DNA of 64,000 nt from Streptomyces davaonensis JCM 4913 (GTDB lineage: Bacteria > Actinomycetota > Actinomycetes > Streptomycetales > Streptomycetaceae): assembly GCF_000349325.1 (NCBI RefSeq), contig NC_020504.1, positions 620,001 to 684,000 on the forward strand. The letters are read 5' to 3'. The notes beneath the pieces were generated by a model, which did not search any database, was not told the DNA's origin, and worked only from the letters and a program-made list of their open reading frames with translations. The position numbers and the translations under genes are program-made. Shown one piece after another: positions 43,001-49,895 of this stretch. Positions within the stretch are counted from its first letter, which is position 1, and every line of letters starts with the position of its first letter.

Positions 43001-44080
43001 GTACGGATAGGTCAGGTCGCCGGCCTGCTTGCCGTTGAGCCATACGTCGGCCTTGTGGTTGATGCCGTCGAACTCCAGCCAGATGCGCCGGCCGGAGCCG
43101 GTGCGCAGGCCGCGGGGCAGGGCGAAGTCCCGCTTGTACCACCACGAGTGGCGGGACAGGGCCTCCGGGATGTGCAGGTTGTTCAGGCCCGCCACCGGGT
43201 CGGGCAGTTTGCCCTGGTCCACGAGGGAGCCGAGGACCGTGCCGGGAACGGTCGCGGGGAGCCAGTCACTTGTGTCCACGGAGGTCTTCGACAGGGCCGC
43301 GCCGTCGGCGCCCGCCCAGTCGTCCATGGTGAGCCGCCAGCCCGACTCCACGGGTACGGTCCCGTCGTCGGCGACCGTCAGCTTCGGCGCCCTGCCGGGG
43401 TGGGATCCCCAGTCGGTCCAGCCGGTGGCCGAGGGGCGTTCGGCCTCGGCGTTGCCGTACACCTCGAAGCCGTTGAGGCCGAGGGGCAGCGGGCTGGAGC
43501 GCTTCTGGGACGTCATCCGCACCCAGCGGGCCCGGCTCGGGTGCGGGAGTTGGATGTTCACGACGCCGCCGGTGCCCGCCGCGGTGCGATACACCGGGGT
43601 CCAGGACTTGTTGTCGAGCGAGGTCTCCACGGCGAAGACCAGCGAGTAGCTCGACTGGATCTCCTTGCCGGTGGTGCCGCTGTGCACGTTGCCGGTGGTG
43701 GGAGGCGTGTACACCGGATCGGAGGCGTCGGCCTCGAAGGTCAGCCGGATGTGGGTGACCTCGCAGGGCGCCTGGAGGTCCACGGCGATCCACTGCGGGT
43801 CGCCTCCCTCGGCGCGCCATCCGCTGCCCTTGACGCCCGGGGAGGCGAGGCGGTCGACGACGAACGAGCCGGGCGTGGCGGCGTAGGCGGTGGAGGAGAC
43901 CGCGACGGGCCGGTAGAGGGCCAACTCGCCGCCCGTGGTGGCGGGTGCGCCGGTGGGGGCGGCAGCAGCGTTCGACACGGGCAGCACGGAGCTGAGGCCG
44001 AACCCGGCCAGCAGGGTCGTACCCGTGGTGACAACGGTCCGTCGCGACGGGAGGCGCGACGGACCCGACTGATCTGTCAT
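40001..44080 (-). CDS. Secreted GH2 exo-beta-D-glucosaminidase-like enzyme with inserted discoidin modules
   Basis: The 1359-residue protein has a twin-arginine-type leader (SRRTVVTTGTTLLAGFG). A discoidin/CBM32-like module covers about 45-210. The GH2 sugar-binding domain (about 230-440: WWYKRDFALP, RRIWLEFDGINHKADVWLNG, SSGWDWMPAVRDRAAGIWN) and GH2 beta-sandwich (about 445-570, ending RFGIRQFGYEY) follow. Two tandem F5/8-type modules occupy about 575-850 (TRWSSAYEDDQWIRVDLGS, SRWSSAYEDHQWIQVDLGS). The TIM barrel comes only then, from NGVRVLARGGNWGWDELLRRM, with WCGANEGNPP (acid/base Glu about 966) and FHTEIGMP (nucleophile Glu about 1029). It probably releases glucosamine from chitosan outside the cell. 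LacI-type operators precede it. Confidence 0.88.
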   Translation of the reverse strand: MTDQSGPSRLPSRRTVVTTGTTLLAGFGLSSVLPVSNAAAAPTGAPATTGGELALYRPVAVSSTAYAATPGSFVVDRLASPGVKGSGWRAEGGDPQWIAVDLQAPCEVTHIRLTFEADASDPVYTPPTTGNVHSGTTGKEIQSSYSLVFAVETSLDNKSWTPVYRTAAGTGGVVNIQLPHPSRARWVRMTSQKRSSPLPLGLNGFEVYGNAEAERPSATGWTDWGSHPGRAPKLTVADDGTVPVESGWRLTMDDWAGADGAALSKTSVDTSDWLPATVPGTVLGSLVDQGKLPDPVAGLNNLHIPEALSRHSWWYKRDFALPRGLRTGSGRRIWLEFDGINHKADVWLNGKQAGDLTYPYARAAFDVTGLIDPAAENALAVRITPMPVPGSPGDKGPEGEAWVDAGAQQMNLNSPTYLASSGWDWMPAVRDRAAGIWNHVRLRSTGHVVIGDPRVDTVLPELPDVSVAEVTVVVPVRNADTADREATVTAAFDGVRVSKSVTVKAGESVEVVFAPSAFSELKLRDPKLWWPNGLGEPHLHDLTLTATVGGQESDRRVTRFGIRQFGYEYDTPLPFTASGDAYTQTVTFDRQQARHVRIRCLTRATSWGSSLWTLSVGDSTRPGLDLALHATAEASSTDQDDHGAANVTDGDAGTRWSSAYEDDQWIRVDLGSTQSFDRVDLTWEQAYAKSFVVQVSADGSDWTDVKSVDNGAVPLPFNNGNASLQIQDFEARTARFVRLNCGLRNTSWGNSLWTLSVIDRTDPGTDLALRRQATASTEESDHPASHATDGDPNSRWSSAYEDHQWIQVDLGSSRTFDRIAVVWENAYPKTYVIQVSADGSDWTDVKSVSNTPDPLKISVNGVRVLARGGNWGWDELLRRMPAERMDAAVRMHRDMNFTMIRNWVGSSDREEFFAACDRHGILVWNDFPNAWGMDPPDREAFISLARDTVLRYRIHPSVVIWCGANEGNPPAAIDKGMRDAVQEQVPGLLYQNNSAGGIVTGGGPYGWVEPEKYFDPMTYGSKDFGFHTEIGMPVVSTAASTRNMTGDEPEWPIKGAWYHHDWSERGNQAPQNYKAAIEARLGESGDLDDFARKAQFVNYENTRAMFEAWNAHLWDNASGLMLWMSHPAWHSTVWQTYDYDFDVNGTYYGARSACESLHVQADPVNWQVIAVNHTSTDLRGATVTARLFDLTGRQLGSTRRVRVDVARADTAKAFTAQWTNGLPDLHLLRLTLTDATGREVSRNTYWRYRDPSSLRDLNKARQVKLTGDITEVSRSGDRHGLTATIHNRGTAVAAMVRLSLLEEAHGRRVLPTLYSDNYLWLLPGESRTVRLSWPSQACSSRRPVLTAQAYNSPETTLRG

Positions 44081-44144
44081 GTGTGTGACGTCCCATCAAA
44101 AAGCACAAGCCGAACCGGCTCCGCGCCCCCGCGCCGAACCGAAA

Positions 44145-44180
44145 TGACAACGTTGCCAAGTCCCGATGACAACGTTGCCA
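44145..44180. promoter_or_regulatory. Two tandem LacI-type operators
   Basis: The identical 14-mer TGACAACGTTGCCA occurs at 44145-44158 and 44167-44180, with centres 22 bp apart. Its core CAACGTTG is a perfect palindrome and the flanks fit TGRCAACGTTGYCA, the classic LacI-family operator shape. It lies 65-100 bases upstream of the GH2 start codon, so sugar-dependent repression is likely. No LacI gene is in the window. Confidence 0.8.
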
Positions 44181-44255
44181 AAGGCTCTGCCGTTCAGGGA
44201 TTTCTGTCAACCCCTGATGCGCGAGTGCCGCGCTCGACACCGGCCGCCACCTCTT

Positions 44256-44269
44256 GTGACCCACGTCAC
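44256..44269. promoter_or_regulatory. Inverted repeat upstream of the FAD oxidoreductase
   Basis: GTGAC-CCAC-GTCAC is a perfect 5-4-5 inverted repeat about 75 bases before ATG 44345. It could be a regulator site. ECF41-type promoters contain a similar GTCAC motif, but a clear -10 CGTC at the right distance is not seen. Confidence 0.35.
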
Positions 44270-44344
44270 ACCATCTTCCTGTCAGGAATCGAAGCGCTGC
44301 CCCGCTCAACTCACGTGGAACGAGCGAACCGACAGGAGCACCTC

Positions 44345-45562
44345 ATGAAGCACCGCATCGTCGTCCTGGGCGCCGGGTATGCCGGGTCATTCGTGGCCGG
44401 GAACCTGGCCCGTCGGCTGTCCCCGGCGGACACCGAGATCACCGTGGTCAACGCCGAGTCGGAGTTCGTCGAGCGGCTACGGCTGCACCAGTTGGCGGCG
44501 GGCCGGAAGATCGAGGTCCAGAAGCTCACGAAGGTCTTCGCGGGCACGGGCATACGACTGCGCGTGGCCCGGGTGACCGCCGTCGACCCCGAGCGCCAGG
44601 TCGTCGCCGTGGCCGACGCGGACGGCGGCGGCGAACTCGGCTACGACACGCTGGTCTACGCGCTCGGCAGCCACGTCGCCGACCAAGGCGTCCCCGGGGT
44701 GGCCGAGCACGCCTTCAATGTCGCCGGACGACCCTCCGCGTTGCGTCTGCGAAGGCGGCTGGACAGCCTCGAAGGCGCCACGAAGGGAGGCGAGGGCCGC
44801 ACCGTGCTCGTCGTCGGCGACGGACTGACCGGCATCGAGACCGCCACCGAGATCGCCGAGTCCCGGCCCGGCCTGTCGGTGACACTGATCGCCCGCGGCG
44901 AGCTGGGCGCCCGGCTCTCCCCCGGAGCCCGCGCCCACCTGCGCCGAGCCTGTGACCGGCTGGGCGTCACCGTCCTGGAGCACACCTGCGTCGAGGCCGT
45001 CGAAACGACCCGGGTGCTCTGCGCCGACGGCTCCGTCCTGGCCTCCGACGCGACCGTGTGGGCGGCCGGGTTCACGGTCGGTCCCATCGCCGCCGCCGGC
45101 GGTCTTGAGGTCACCGAGAGCGGTCGGATCGCCGTCGACCGCACCATGCGATCCGTCTCGCACCCGAACGTCTACGCCGCCGGCGACAGCGCCCATGCCA
45201 TCGGTGACAACGGCCGCCCGCTGCCGATGTCCTGCGCCTCGGCCGGGTACACGAGCGCACAGGTCATCGCCGCGATCATCGGCAACCTCACCGGCCGCAA
45301 GGTCCCCCACACCAAACTGGACTACACGGCCAACCACATCAGCCTCGGACGGCGGGACGCCATCTTTCAGACCGTCGACGACGAAGCGCGCGCGAAGCCG
45401 AAGTATGTGGGCGGCCGCAAGGCCGCCCGGATCAAGTCCGCCATCCTCAGGACCTCGCTGTGGGCCACCTCGCACCCGACCTTCGGCCTGCCCAAGCGCA
45501 AGCGCCGCCTGACCGCCGCGCCCAGCACATCCGCCGAGCGGCCGGGTTGCGTCGCCGCCTAG
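44345..45562 (+). CDS. FAD-dependent NADH-dehydrogenase-type oxidoreductase
   Basis: The 405-residue protein opens with the FAD dinucleotide motif RIVVLGAGYAGSFVAGNLARR (G-x-G-x-x-G). It has a second motif, VLVVGDGLTGIETATEIAE, for NAD(P)H, and ends with the FAD-contacting NVYAAGDSAHA. It resembles NDH-2 and related carotenoid or quinone oxidoreductases. GAACGACGAAC-like spacing is not seen, but AGGAG lies a few bases before ATG 44345. It is followed after one base by an ECF41-type sigma gene; such sigma factors typically regulate a neighbouring oxidoreductase. Confidence 0.87.
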   Translation: MKHRIVVLGAGYAGSFVAGNLARRLSPADTEITVVNAESEFVERLRLHQLAAGRKIEVQKLTKVFAGTGIRLRVARVTAVDPERQVVAVADADGGGELGYDTLVYALGSHVADQGVPGVAEHAFNVAGRPSALRLRRRLDSLEGATKGGEGRTVLVVGDGLTGIETATEIAESRPGLSVTLIARGELGARLSPGARAHLRRACDRLGVTVLEHTCVEAVETTRVLCADGSVLASDATVWAAGFTVGPIAAAGGLEVTESGRIAVDRTMRSVSHPNVYAAGDSAHAIGDNGRPLPMSCASAGYTSAQVIAAIIGNLTGRKVPHTKLDYTANHISLGRRDAIFQTVDDEARAKPKYVGGRKAARIKSAILRTSLWATSHPTFGLPKRKRRLTAAPSTSAERPGCVAA

Positions 45563-45563
45563 G

Positions 45564-46526
45564 GTGATCCACGTGGACAACACCGTCACTGACCGCTTCG
45601 ACACCAGCCGGTTCGAGGCCAGCCGCAACCGGCTGGCCTCCCTGGCCTACCGGCTGCTGGGCTCCGCCACGGACGCCGAGGACGCCGTACAGGATGCGTT
45701 CTTGCATTGGCAAAGTGCAGATCGGCAGCAGATCAAGGTGCCGGAAGCATGGCTGACCAAGGTCGTCACCAACCTGTGCCTGGACCGGCTCCGCTCGGCG
45801 CAGGCACGCCGCGAACGCAGCGCCGGTGCCTGGCTGCCCGAACCGCTCCTGGACGGCGACCCGATGCTCGGCCCGGCCGACACCTTCGAGCAGCGCGAAT
45901 CGGTCTCGCTGGCCGTGCTGACGCTCATGGAGCGGCTGTCACCCGTCGAACGAGCCGTCTACGTCCTGCGCGAGGCGTTCTCCTACAGCCACGCCGAGAT
46001 CGCCGAGATCCTCGACATCTCCGAGTCCGCGAGCCAGCAGCACCTCCACCGCGCCCGCCGCCGGATCACGGCCGCGCGCAGCGGCGGCGACGAGGTCGAC
46101 CGGGCGTCGGCTCGCCGGATCGTCGAGGAGTTCCTCGCCGCGGCCTCCTCCGGCCGCACCGAACGGCTGGTGGCGCTGCTCACCGACGACGCGACCGCGA
46201 TCTCCGACGGCGCCGGACTGACCGAGAAGCTGTCCCGGTTCGACACCCCGCAACGCGTCGCCGCCGTCGCACGGGCCGGATTCAAACCCACCCCCGCGAA
46301 GCGCCGACTGGCCGGCGGCACGCCCGCCATCCACTTCGCGGTCGTCAACGGCACTCCCGCCATCCTCACCGTGGTCGGCGACCAGGTCGTCGGCTCCGTG
46401 ACGTTCGACCTCGCGGGCGGAAAGATCGCAACCGTGCGCGGAATCGCCGCCCCCGCCCGACTGACCCGACTCACCGAAGCCTGGCGGCGACACGAACCGG
46501 AGACACCGCTCGTGGCCGAGTGGTGA
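45564..46526 (+). CDS. ECF41/SigJ-type RNA polymerase sigma factor with SnoaL-like C-terminus
   Basis: The 320-residue factor has sigma region 2 (RLASLAYRLLGSATDAEDAVQDAFLHW, residues 23-49) and region 4 (LSPVERAVYVLREAFSYSHAEIAEILDISESASQQHLHRARRRI). A C-terminal NTF2/SnoaL-like extension of about 130 residues follows (ARRIVEEFLAAASSGRTERLVALLTDDATAISDG ... GGTPAIHFAVVNGTPAILTVV). In ECF41 factors this extension modulates activity in place of an anti-sigma factor. The partner oxidoreductase is directly upstream. The start is GTG 45564 or, less likely, the GTG at 45573. Confidence 0.88.
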   Translation: MIHVDNTVTDRFDTSRFEASRNRLASLAYRLLGSATDAEDAVQDAFLHWQSADRQQIKVPEAWLTKVVTNLCLDRLRSAQARRERSAGAWLPEPLLDGDPMLGPADTFEQRESVSLAVLTLMERLSPVERAVYVLREAFSYSHAEIAEILDISESASQQHLHRARRRITAARSGGDEVDRASARRIVEEFLAAASSGRTERLVALLTDDATAISDGAGLTEKLSRFDTPQRVAAVARAGFKPTPAKRRLAGGTPAIHFAVVNGTPAILTVVGDQVVGSVTFDLAGGKIATVRGIAAPARLTRLTEAWRRHEPETPLVAEW

Positions 46527-46569
46527 TCCCTGGCGCCCATCGGCGAGAGCGTGGCTACGATCATGGGCC

Positions 46570-47464
46570 ATGGATTGGCTGGAGCGCGCCGCAAGTCTGA
46601 GGCAGTGGAGCCGAAATGGTGAACGAGCCCCGCACAAGCCGTTGTTGCTGCTGTACGCGCTGGGCCGCTTCCAGGCGGACGCCGAGGGCGAGTTGCGCTA
46701 CAGCGCGGTGGAGGCCGACCTGAAGCAACTGCTGGCGGAGTACGGCCCCACGCGCGGGACCACCCCGGCCTACCCCTTCCACCACCTGGCCAACGACGAG
46801 GTGTGGGAGGTACGCACGGACCGCGGCGCGGGCAGCCCGGGCCCCAGGGTCGGCGAACTGCGCTCCAGCGGCGCCACCGGGCGACTGGCCCCGGACCTGC
46901 GCACGGCGCTCGTCCGGGAACCGTCGCTGCTGGCGCGGATGGCCAGAGTGCTGCTGGACCTGCACTTCCCGCCGTCCCTGCACCCGGACCTGTGCGAGGC
47001 GGTCGGACTGGAGCTGGACCTGGCGGAGACGGACGCCCTGACCGCACCGGAGCGACGGCAACGGGACCGCCGTATGCGGGAGTTGGTCCTGACGGCCTAC
47101 GAGTACCAGTGCGCCTTCTGCGGCTACGACGGCATGATCGACACCGTACCCGTCGCACTGGAGGCCGCGCACGTGCGCTGGTGGGCCTACGACGGCCCCC
47201 GACGACGTCGACAACGGACTGTGCCTGTGCTCCTTGCACCTCAAGCTCTTCGACAAGGGCGTTCTCGGCATAGGCGACGGCCATCGCGTCCTGGTCTCCC
47301 AGCGCTTCGTCGGCCGGAACCCAGCCGCCCGCGAGCACGTGACCGCACTCGCGGGCCGCCCCCTCATCGGCCCCCAGCCGGGCATCCGTCCCGTCGCGGC
47401 GCCCCACCGCGCGTGGCACTTCAGCCAGGTCTTCAAGGGCGCGGCGCGCCCCAACGCCGCCTGA
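46570..47464 (+). pseudogene. Phosphorothioate-sensing SBD-HNH restriction endonuclease, frameshifted
   Basis: The first frame (MDWLERAASLRQWSRNGERAPHKPLLLLYALGRFQAD; PTRGTTPAYPFHHLANDEVWEV) matches the sulfur-binding domain of enzymes that cut phosphorothioated DNA. YEYQCAFCGYDG and VALEAAHVRWWAYDGP begin the HNH domain. One extra C in the run at 47192-47197 then shifts the frame. In the restored frame the rest reads DDVDNGLCLCSLHLKLFDKGVLGIGDGHRVLV and ends at TGA 47464. The restored length is 297 residues, normal for the family. The last histidine of the HNH motif (usually LHHKLFD) is also changed to leucine. Both signs suggest loss of function. Confidence 0.78.
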
Positions 47465-47497
47465 TCGCCGTCGACTTCGGATCGCTTTCCGAGGCTT

Positions 47498-48298
47498 TCA
47501 GCGTACGTCGACGTAGTCACCGGTGGCTTTGGCCGGGCCGGTGGTCGTGGTTCCGGTGAAGTTCCAGCGCCAGTAGCCGTCCTTGACGGCCTTCACCTTG
47601 GCGTGCAGGTTGCCGGTGCTGTTCGTTGTCACTGTGGCGACGGTGGTGTAGGTGTCGCTGCCCTCCGGGCGGAACTGCAACTTGACGGCCTGGCCGGTGT
47701 ATCCCGCGTACCGGTAAGTGTCCCAGTTGGCCCGGACGAGCTTGCCGGTGACGGTGATGGAGGCGCCCTTGGCCACCGGTTCCGGTGCGGCGTTGACGGT
47801 GAGCCGTGCGGCACGCTTGAGGCCGAACGTGGCCACGCCGGGGGCGAAGACGGATTCGCCGTCGTGGGTGTCGACGAGGGCGTCGACCTTCCAGGTACCG
47901 GCGTTGGCGTTGGCCAGGTCCACGGGATCGTCGCTGCCCGGGGCGGGGTGGGCGTTGACGGTGAACCCCGTGGTGCAGGCCGTCGGGGTCTCGCAGAACG
48001 CGTCGGTGGTGTAGAAGCCGCCGTGCGGCCCCTTCAGATCCACATCGACGAACGACAGGCCGGAGTCGTCCGCTCCGGTGACGGTGACCGGGAACGCGAC
48101 GTCGTGCGTGATCCCCACGATGACGTCACGTCCGGCATTGACACTGGCGCCGCTGACCACCGGCTCGCTGGGCGTGGCCTCGGCCGAGGTGCCGACCCCG
48201 GCCAGTACGACCACGACGGCAGCGACGACGGCACTGCGTCCGGCAACGCCGGAACCACGGCTGTGTCTGTCGTCCGATGGTGCGGTGCAGCGGCTCAT
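47498..48298 (-). CDS. Secreted protein with immunoglobulin-like beta domains
   Basis: The 266-residue protein has a signal peptide (SAVVAAVVVVLAGVGTSAEA). Its mature part is rich in beta strands and threonine (VIVGITHDVAFPVTVTGADDSGLSFVDVDLKGPHGG; ARLTVNAAPEPVAKGASITVTGKLVRANWDTYRY; GQAVKLQFRPEGSDTYTTVATVTTNSTG). The layout resembles Streptomyces secreted proteins with calcium-binding or Ig-like repeats. ATG 48298 follows a strong GGGAGGG. No enzymatic motif is seen. Confidence 0.75.
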   Translation of the reverse strand: MSRCTAPSDDRHSRGSGVAGRSAVVAAVVVVLAGVGTSAEATPSEPVVSGASVNAGRDVIVGITHDVAFPVTVTGADDSGLSFVDVDLKGPHGGFYTTDAFCETPTACTTGFTVNAHPAPGSDDPVDLANANAGTWKVDALVDTHDGESVFAPGVATFGLKRAARLTVNAAPEPVAKGASITVTGKLVRANWDTYRYAGYTGQAVKLQFRPEGSDTYTTVATVTTNSTGNLHAKVKAVKDGYWRWNFTGTTTTGPAKATGDYVDVR

Positions 48299-48381
48299 TG
48301 GACCCTCCCAGGGATGACGGCCGAGTGGCACTCCCTACGACAGCCGAACCGGCACAATCGTTGCCCTGATACGGTCACGGG

Positions 48382-48771
48382 ATGCCCCAGAGTCTGCCCG
48401 CCGACGTAGCCGACGTGCTGGCGCTCGTGCTGAGCGGGGACGATCCGGTTCGTGTGGCGCTGCGTAAGCAGGTTCCGCACCTCGGGGTACGAGCGCGCTG
48501 CACATGCGGATGCGGTACCGCCTACTTCGACCTCGGCGCCGACGAAGCAGAGCCCGCGCCCACCGCCCCCGGCATCGTCGTGGCGGCCGAGGCCCAGCTC
48601 GTCTCCGAGACCGGCGAATGCCCTGGCGAGGTCCTCGTCTTCACGCGGGACGGCTACTTGTCGTGGCTGGAAGTCTGTTCCTGGAGCGACGACATCGAGG
48701 TGACGCTGTCCGCCGCAGGTCACTGGCTCCAGCCACGCTCTGGTCACTGCGGGTACATGCCAATAAGCTGA
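48382..48771 (+). CDS. Small protein with a CxCGCG cysteine cluster
   Basis: The 129-residue product contains HLGVRARCTCGCGTAYFDLG (C-x-C-x-C spacing), which could bind zinc. EVLVFTRDGYLSWLEVCSWSDD and a C-terminal HWLQPRSGHCGYMPIS follow. It is a conserved type in Streptomyces as far as I recall, without known function. It is 27 bases upstream of the first WAVG-repeat protein. Confidence 0.68.
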   Translation: MPQSLPADVADVLALVLSGDDPVRVALRKQVPHLGVRARCTCGCGTAYFDLGADEAEPAPTAPGIVVAAEAQLVSETGECPGEVLVFTRDGYLSWLEVCSWSDDIEVTLSAAGHWLQPRSGHCGYMPIS

Positions 48772-48798
48772 GCGGCCTTCGCGTTCTGGGGAGGTCGC

Positions 48799-49893
48799 GT
48801 GAACCATCTCCGTGCGTTCGTTGTCTGCCTTGTGCTCGCCTGTGCCGCGGCGGTCTCTCCGGCCGCCGCCGTGTCGTCGGGTGGGGCCGGTACGGCGAGT
48901 TGGTCGGCGTTGCCCGTGCCGCCGGCGGCGGTCTCGCCGGTGACCGTGTCCGATCTTTCCGCTCGTGGGCCGGGAGAAGCCTGGGCGAGTGGCTATGAGC
49001 ATGCGGCTGATGGGCTGCGGCCCATGCTGTACCGGTGGGACGGCACCGACTGGAGTCGGGAGACCGGCTTTCCCGGCGCCGACGAGTTGGGCTGGCTGGG
49101 CAAGGTGCAGTTCGTCGGCGAGGAAGTTTGGATCTTCCACAACCGCGTCGGGGCGGGAGAGATTCTGCGCCGGTCGGCGAACGGATGGAGTTCCGTCCCG
49201 CTGCCGCAGAACCTGTGGACCTACCAGGACTTCACCGCCGTACCTGGAGCCGCGTGGGTCGTCGGTGAGGACGACACCGGGCTGAAAGTGCTCCACTACG
49301 ACGGCTCGACCTGGACAGCGCAGACCGTTCCCGACGGAGTGCACTACCTCATGGGGATCACCGCGCGTACCGCCACCGACGTCTGGGCGTGGGGGGACAC
49401 CAGCACCGGAACCACCATCCTGCGCTGGGACGGCACTGCCATCCTGCGCTGGGACGGCACTGCGTGGCGGGACGCGAACGTGGTGCTGCCGGCGAACAGC
49501 AACGTGCACACGGTTCTGGTCGAACCCTCCGGCCGGGCGACGATCGGCGGCAGCCAGTACGCCGACGGCGTGGCCCGGACCTATCTGATGACGTTCAACG
49601 GGCACGCCTGGCACACCACTTACCCGCCGCTGGGCGACACCTACACCGAGGCCATCGTGCGCGGCCCGGACGGCGCGCTGTGGCTGCCCGTGCGCAGCGA
49701 CCGGGCCTTCCAGTCGAAGTACGCGCGGGTGGACGGCCGCCGCACCACCTTCTCCTACGGCCCGGAGCGCACGAACGCGATCGACGTCAAACCGCGTGTT
49801 CTGGCCACGGCCGGGTCCTGGCTGCTGTCCTTCGGGACCGTCGAGATCTACGGCTCCAAACCGAACCTGATGAGCGAGCGGCTGGGAGGCTGA
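48799..49893 (+). CDS. Secreted WAVG-repeat (propeller-like) protein
   Basis: The 364-residue protein starts at GTG 48799 and has a signal peptide (AFVVCLVLACAAAVSPAAA). Repeats of the form 'xxWAxG ... LYRWDGTDWSRE' follow at roughly 50-residue intervals (GEAWASGYE, AAWVVGEDD, TDVWAWGDT). The closest relatives in the window are 49896-51005 and the disrupted lipoprotein at 718. A beta-propeller is inferred. A 24-base tandem duplication gives ILRWDGTAILRWDGTAW. The next gene follows after two bases. Confidence 0.78.
   Translation: MNHLRAFVVCLVLACAAAVSPAAAVSSGGAGTASWSALPVPPAAVSPVTVSDLSARGPGEAWASGYEHAADGLRPMLYRWDGTDWSRETGFPGADELGWLGKVQFVGEEVWIFHNRVGAGEILRRSANGWSSVPLPQNLWTYQDFTAVPGAAWVVGEDDTGLKVLHYDGSTWTAQTVPDGVHYLMGITARTATDVWAWGDTSTGTTILRWDGTAILRWDGTAWRDANVVLPANSNVHTVLVEPSGRATIGGSQYADGVARTYLMTFNGHAWHTTYPPLGDTYTEAIVRGPDGALWLPVRSDRAFQSKYARVDGRRTTFSYGPERTNAIDVKPRVLATAGSWLLSFGTVEIYGSKPNLMSERLGG
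49415..49462 (+). repeat. 24-bp in-frame tandem duplication in the propeller gene
   Basis: The same 24 bases (49415-49438) are repeated at once at 49439-49462, adding eight residues (ILRWDGTA) to the repeat unit. The copies are identical, so the event is recent or the gene is under drift. It probably disturbs one propeller blade. Confidence 0.85.
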
Positions 49894-49895
49894 CC

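Noticed and set aside
44256..44290. A canonical ECF41 promoter upstream of the oxidoreductase
   Set aside because: GTCAC-type -35 elements are there, but no CGTC-like -10 at the right distance could be found.
40403..45562. A very long open frame antisense to the GH2 enzyme
   Set aside because: It is a by-product of high G/C third positions; its sequence is low in complexity and the minus strand encodes clear GH2 motifs. Only its end, from 44345, is a real gene.
49415..49462. Short tandem repeat considered as a CRISPR-like unit
   Set aside because: Only two adjacent copies without spacers; it is a coding duplication. No CRISPR array or cas gene was seen anywhere.
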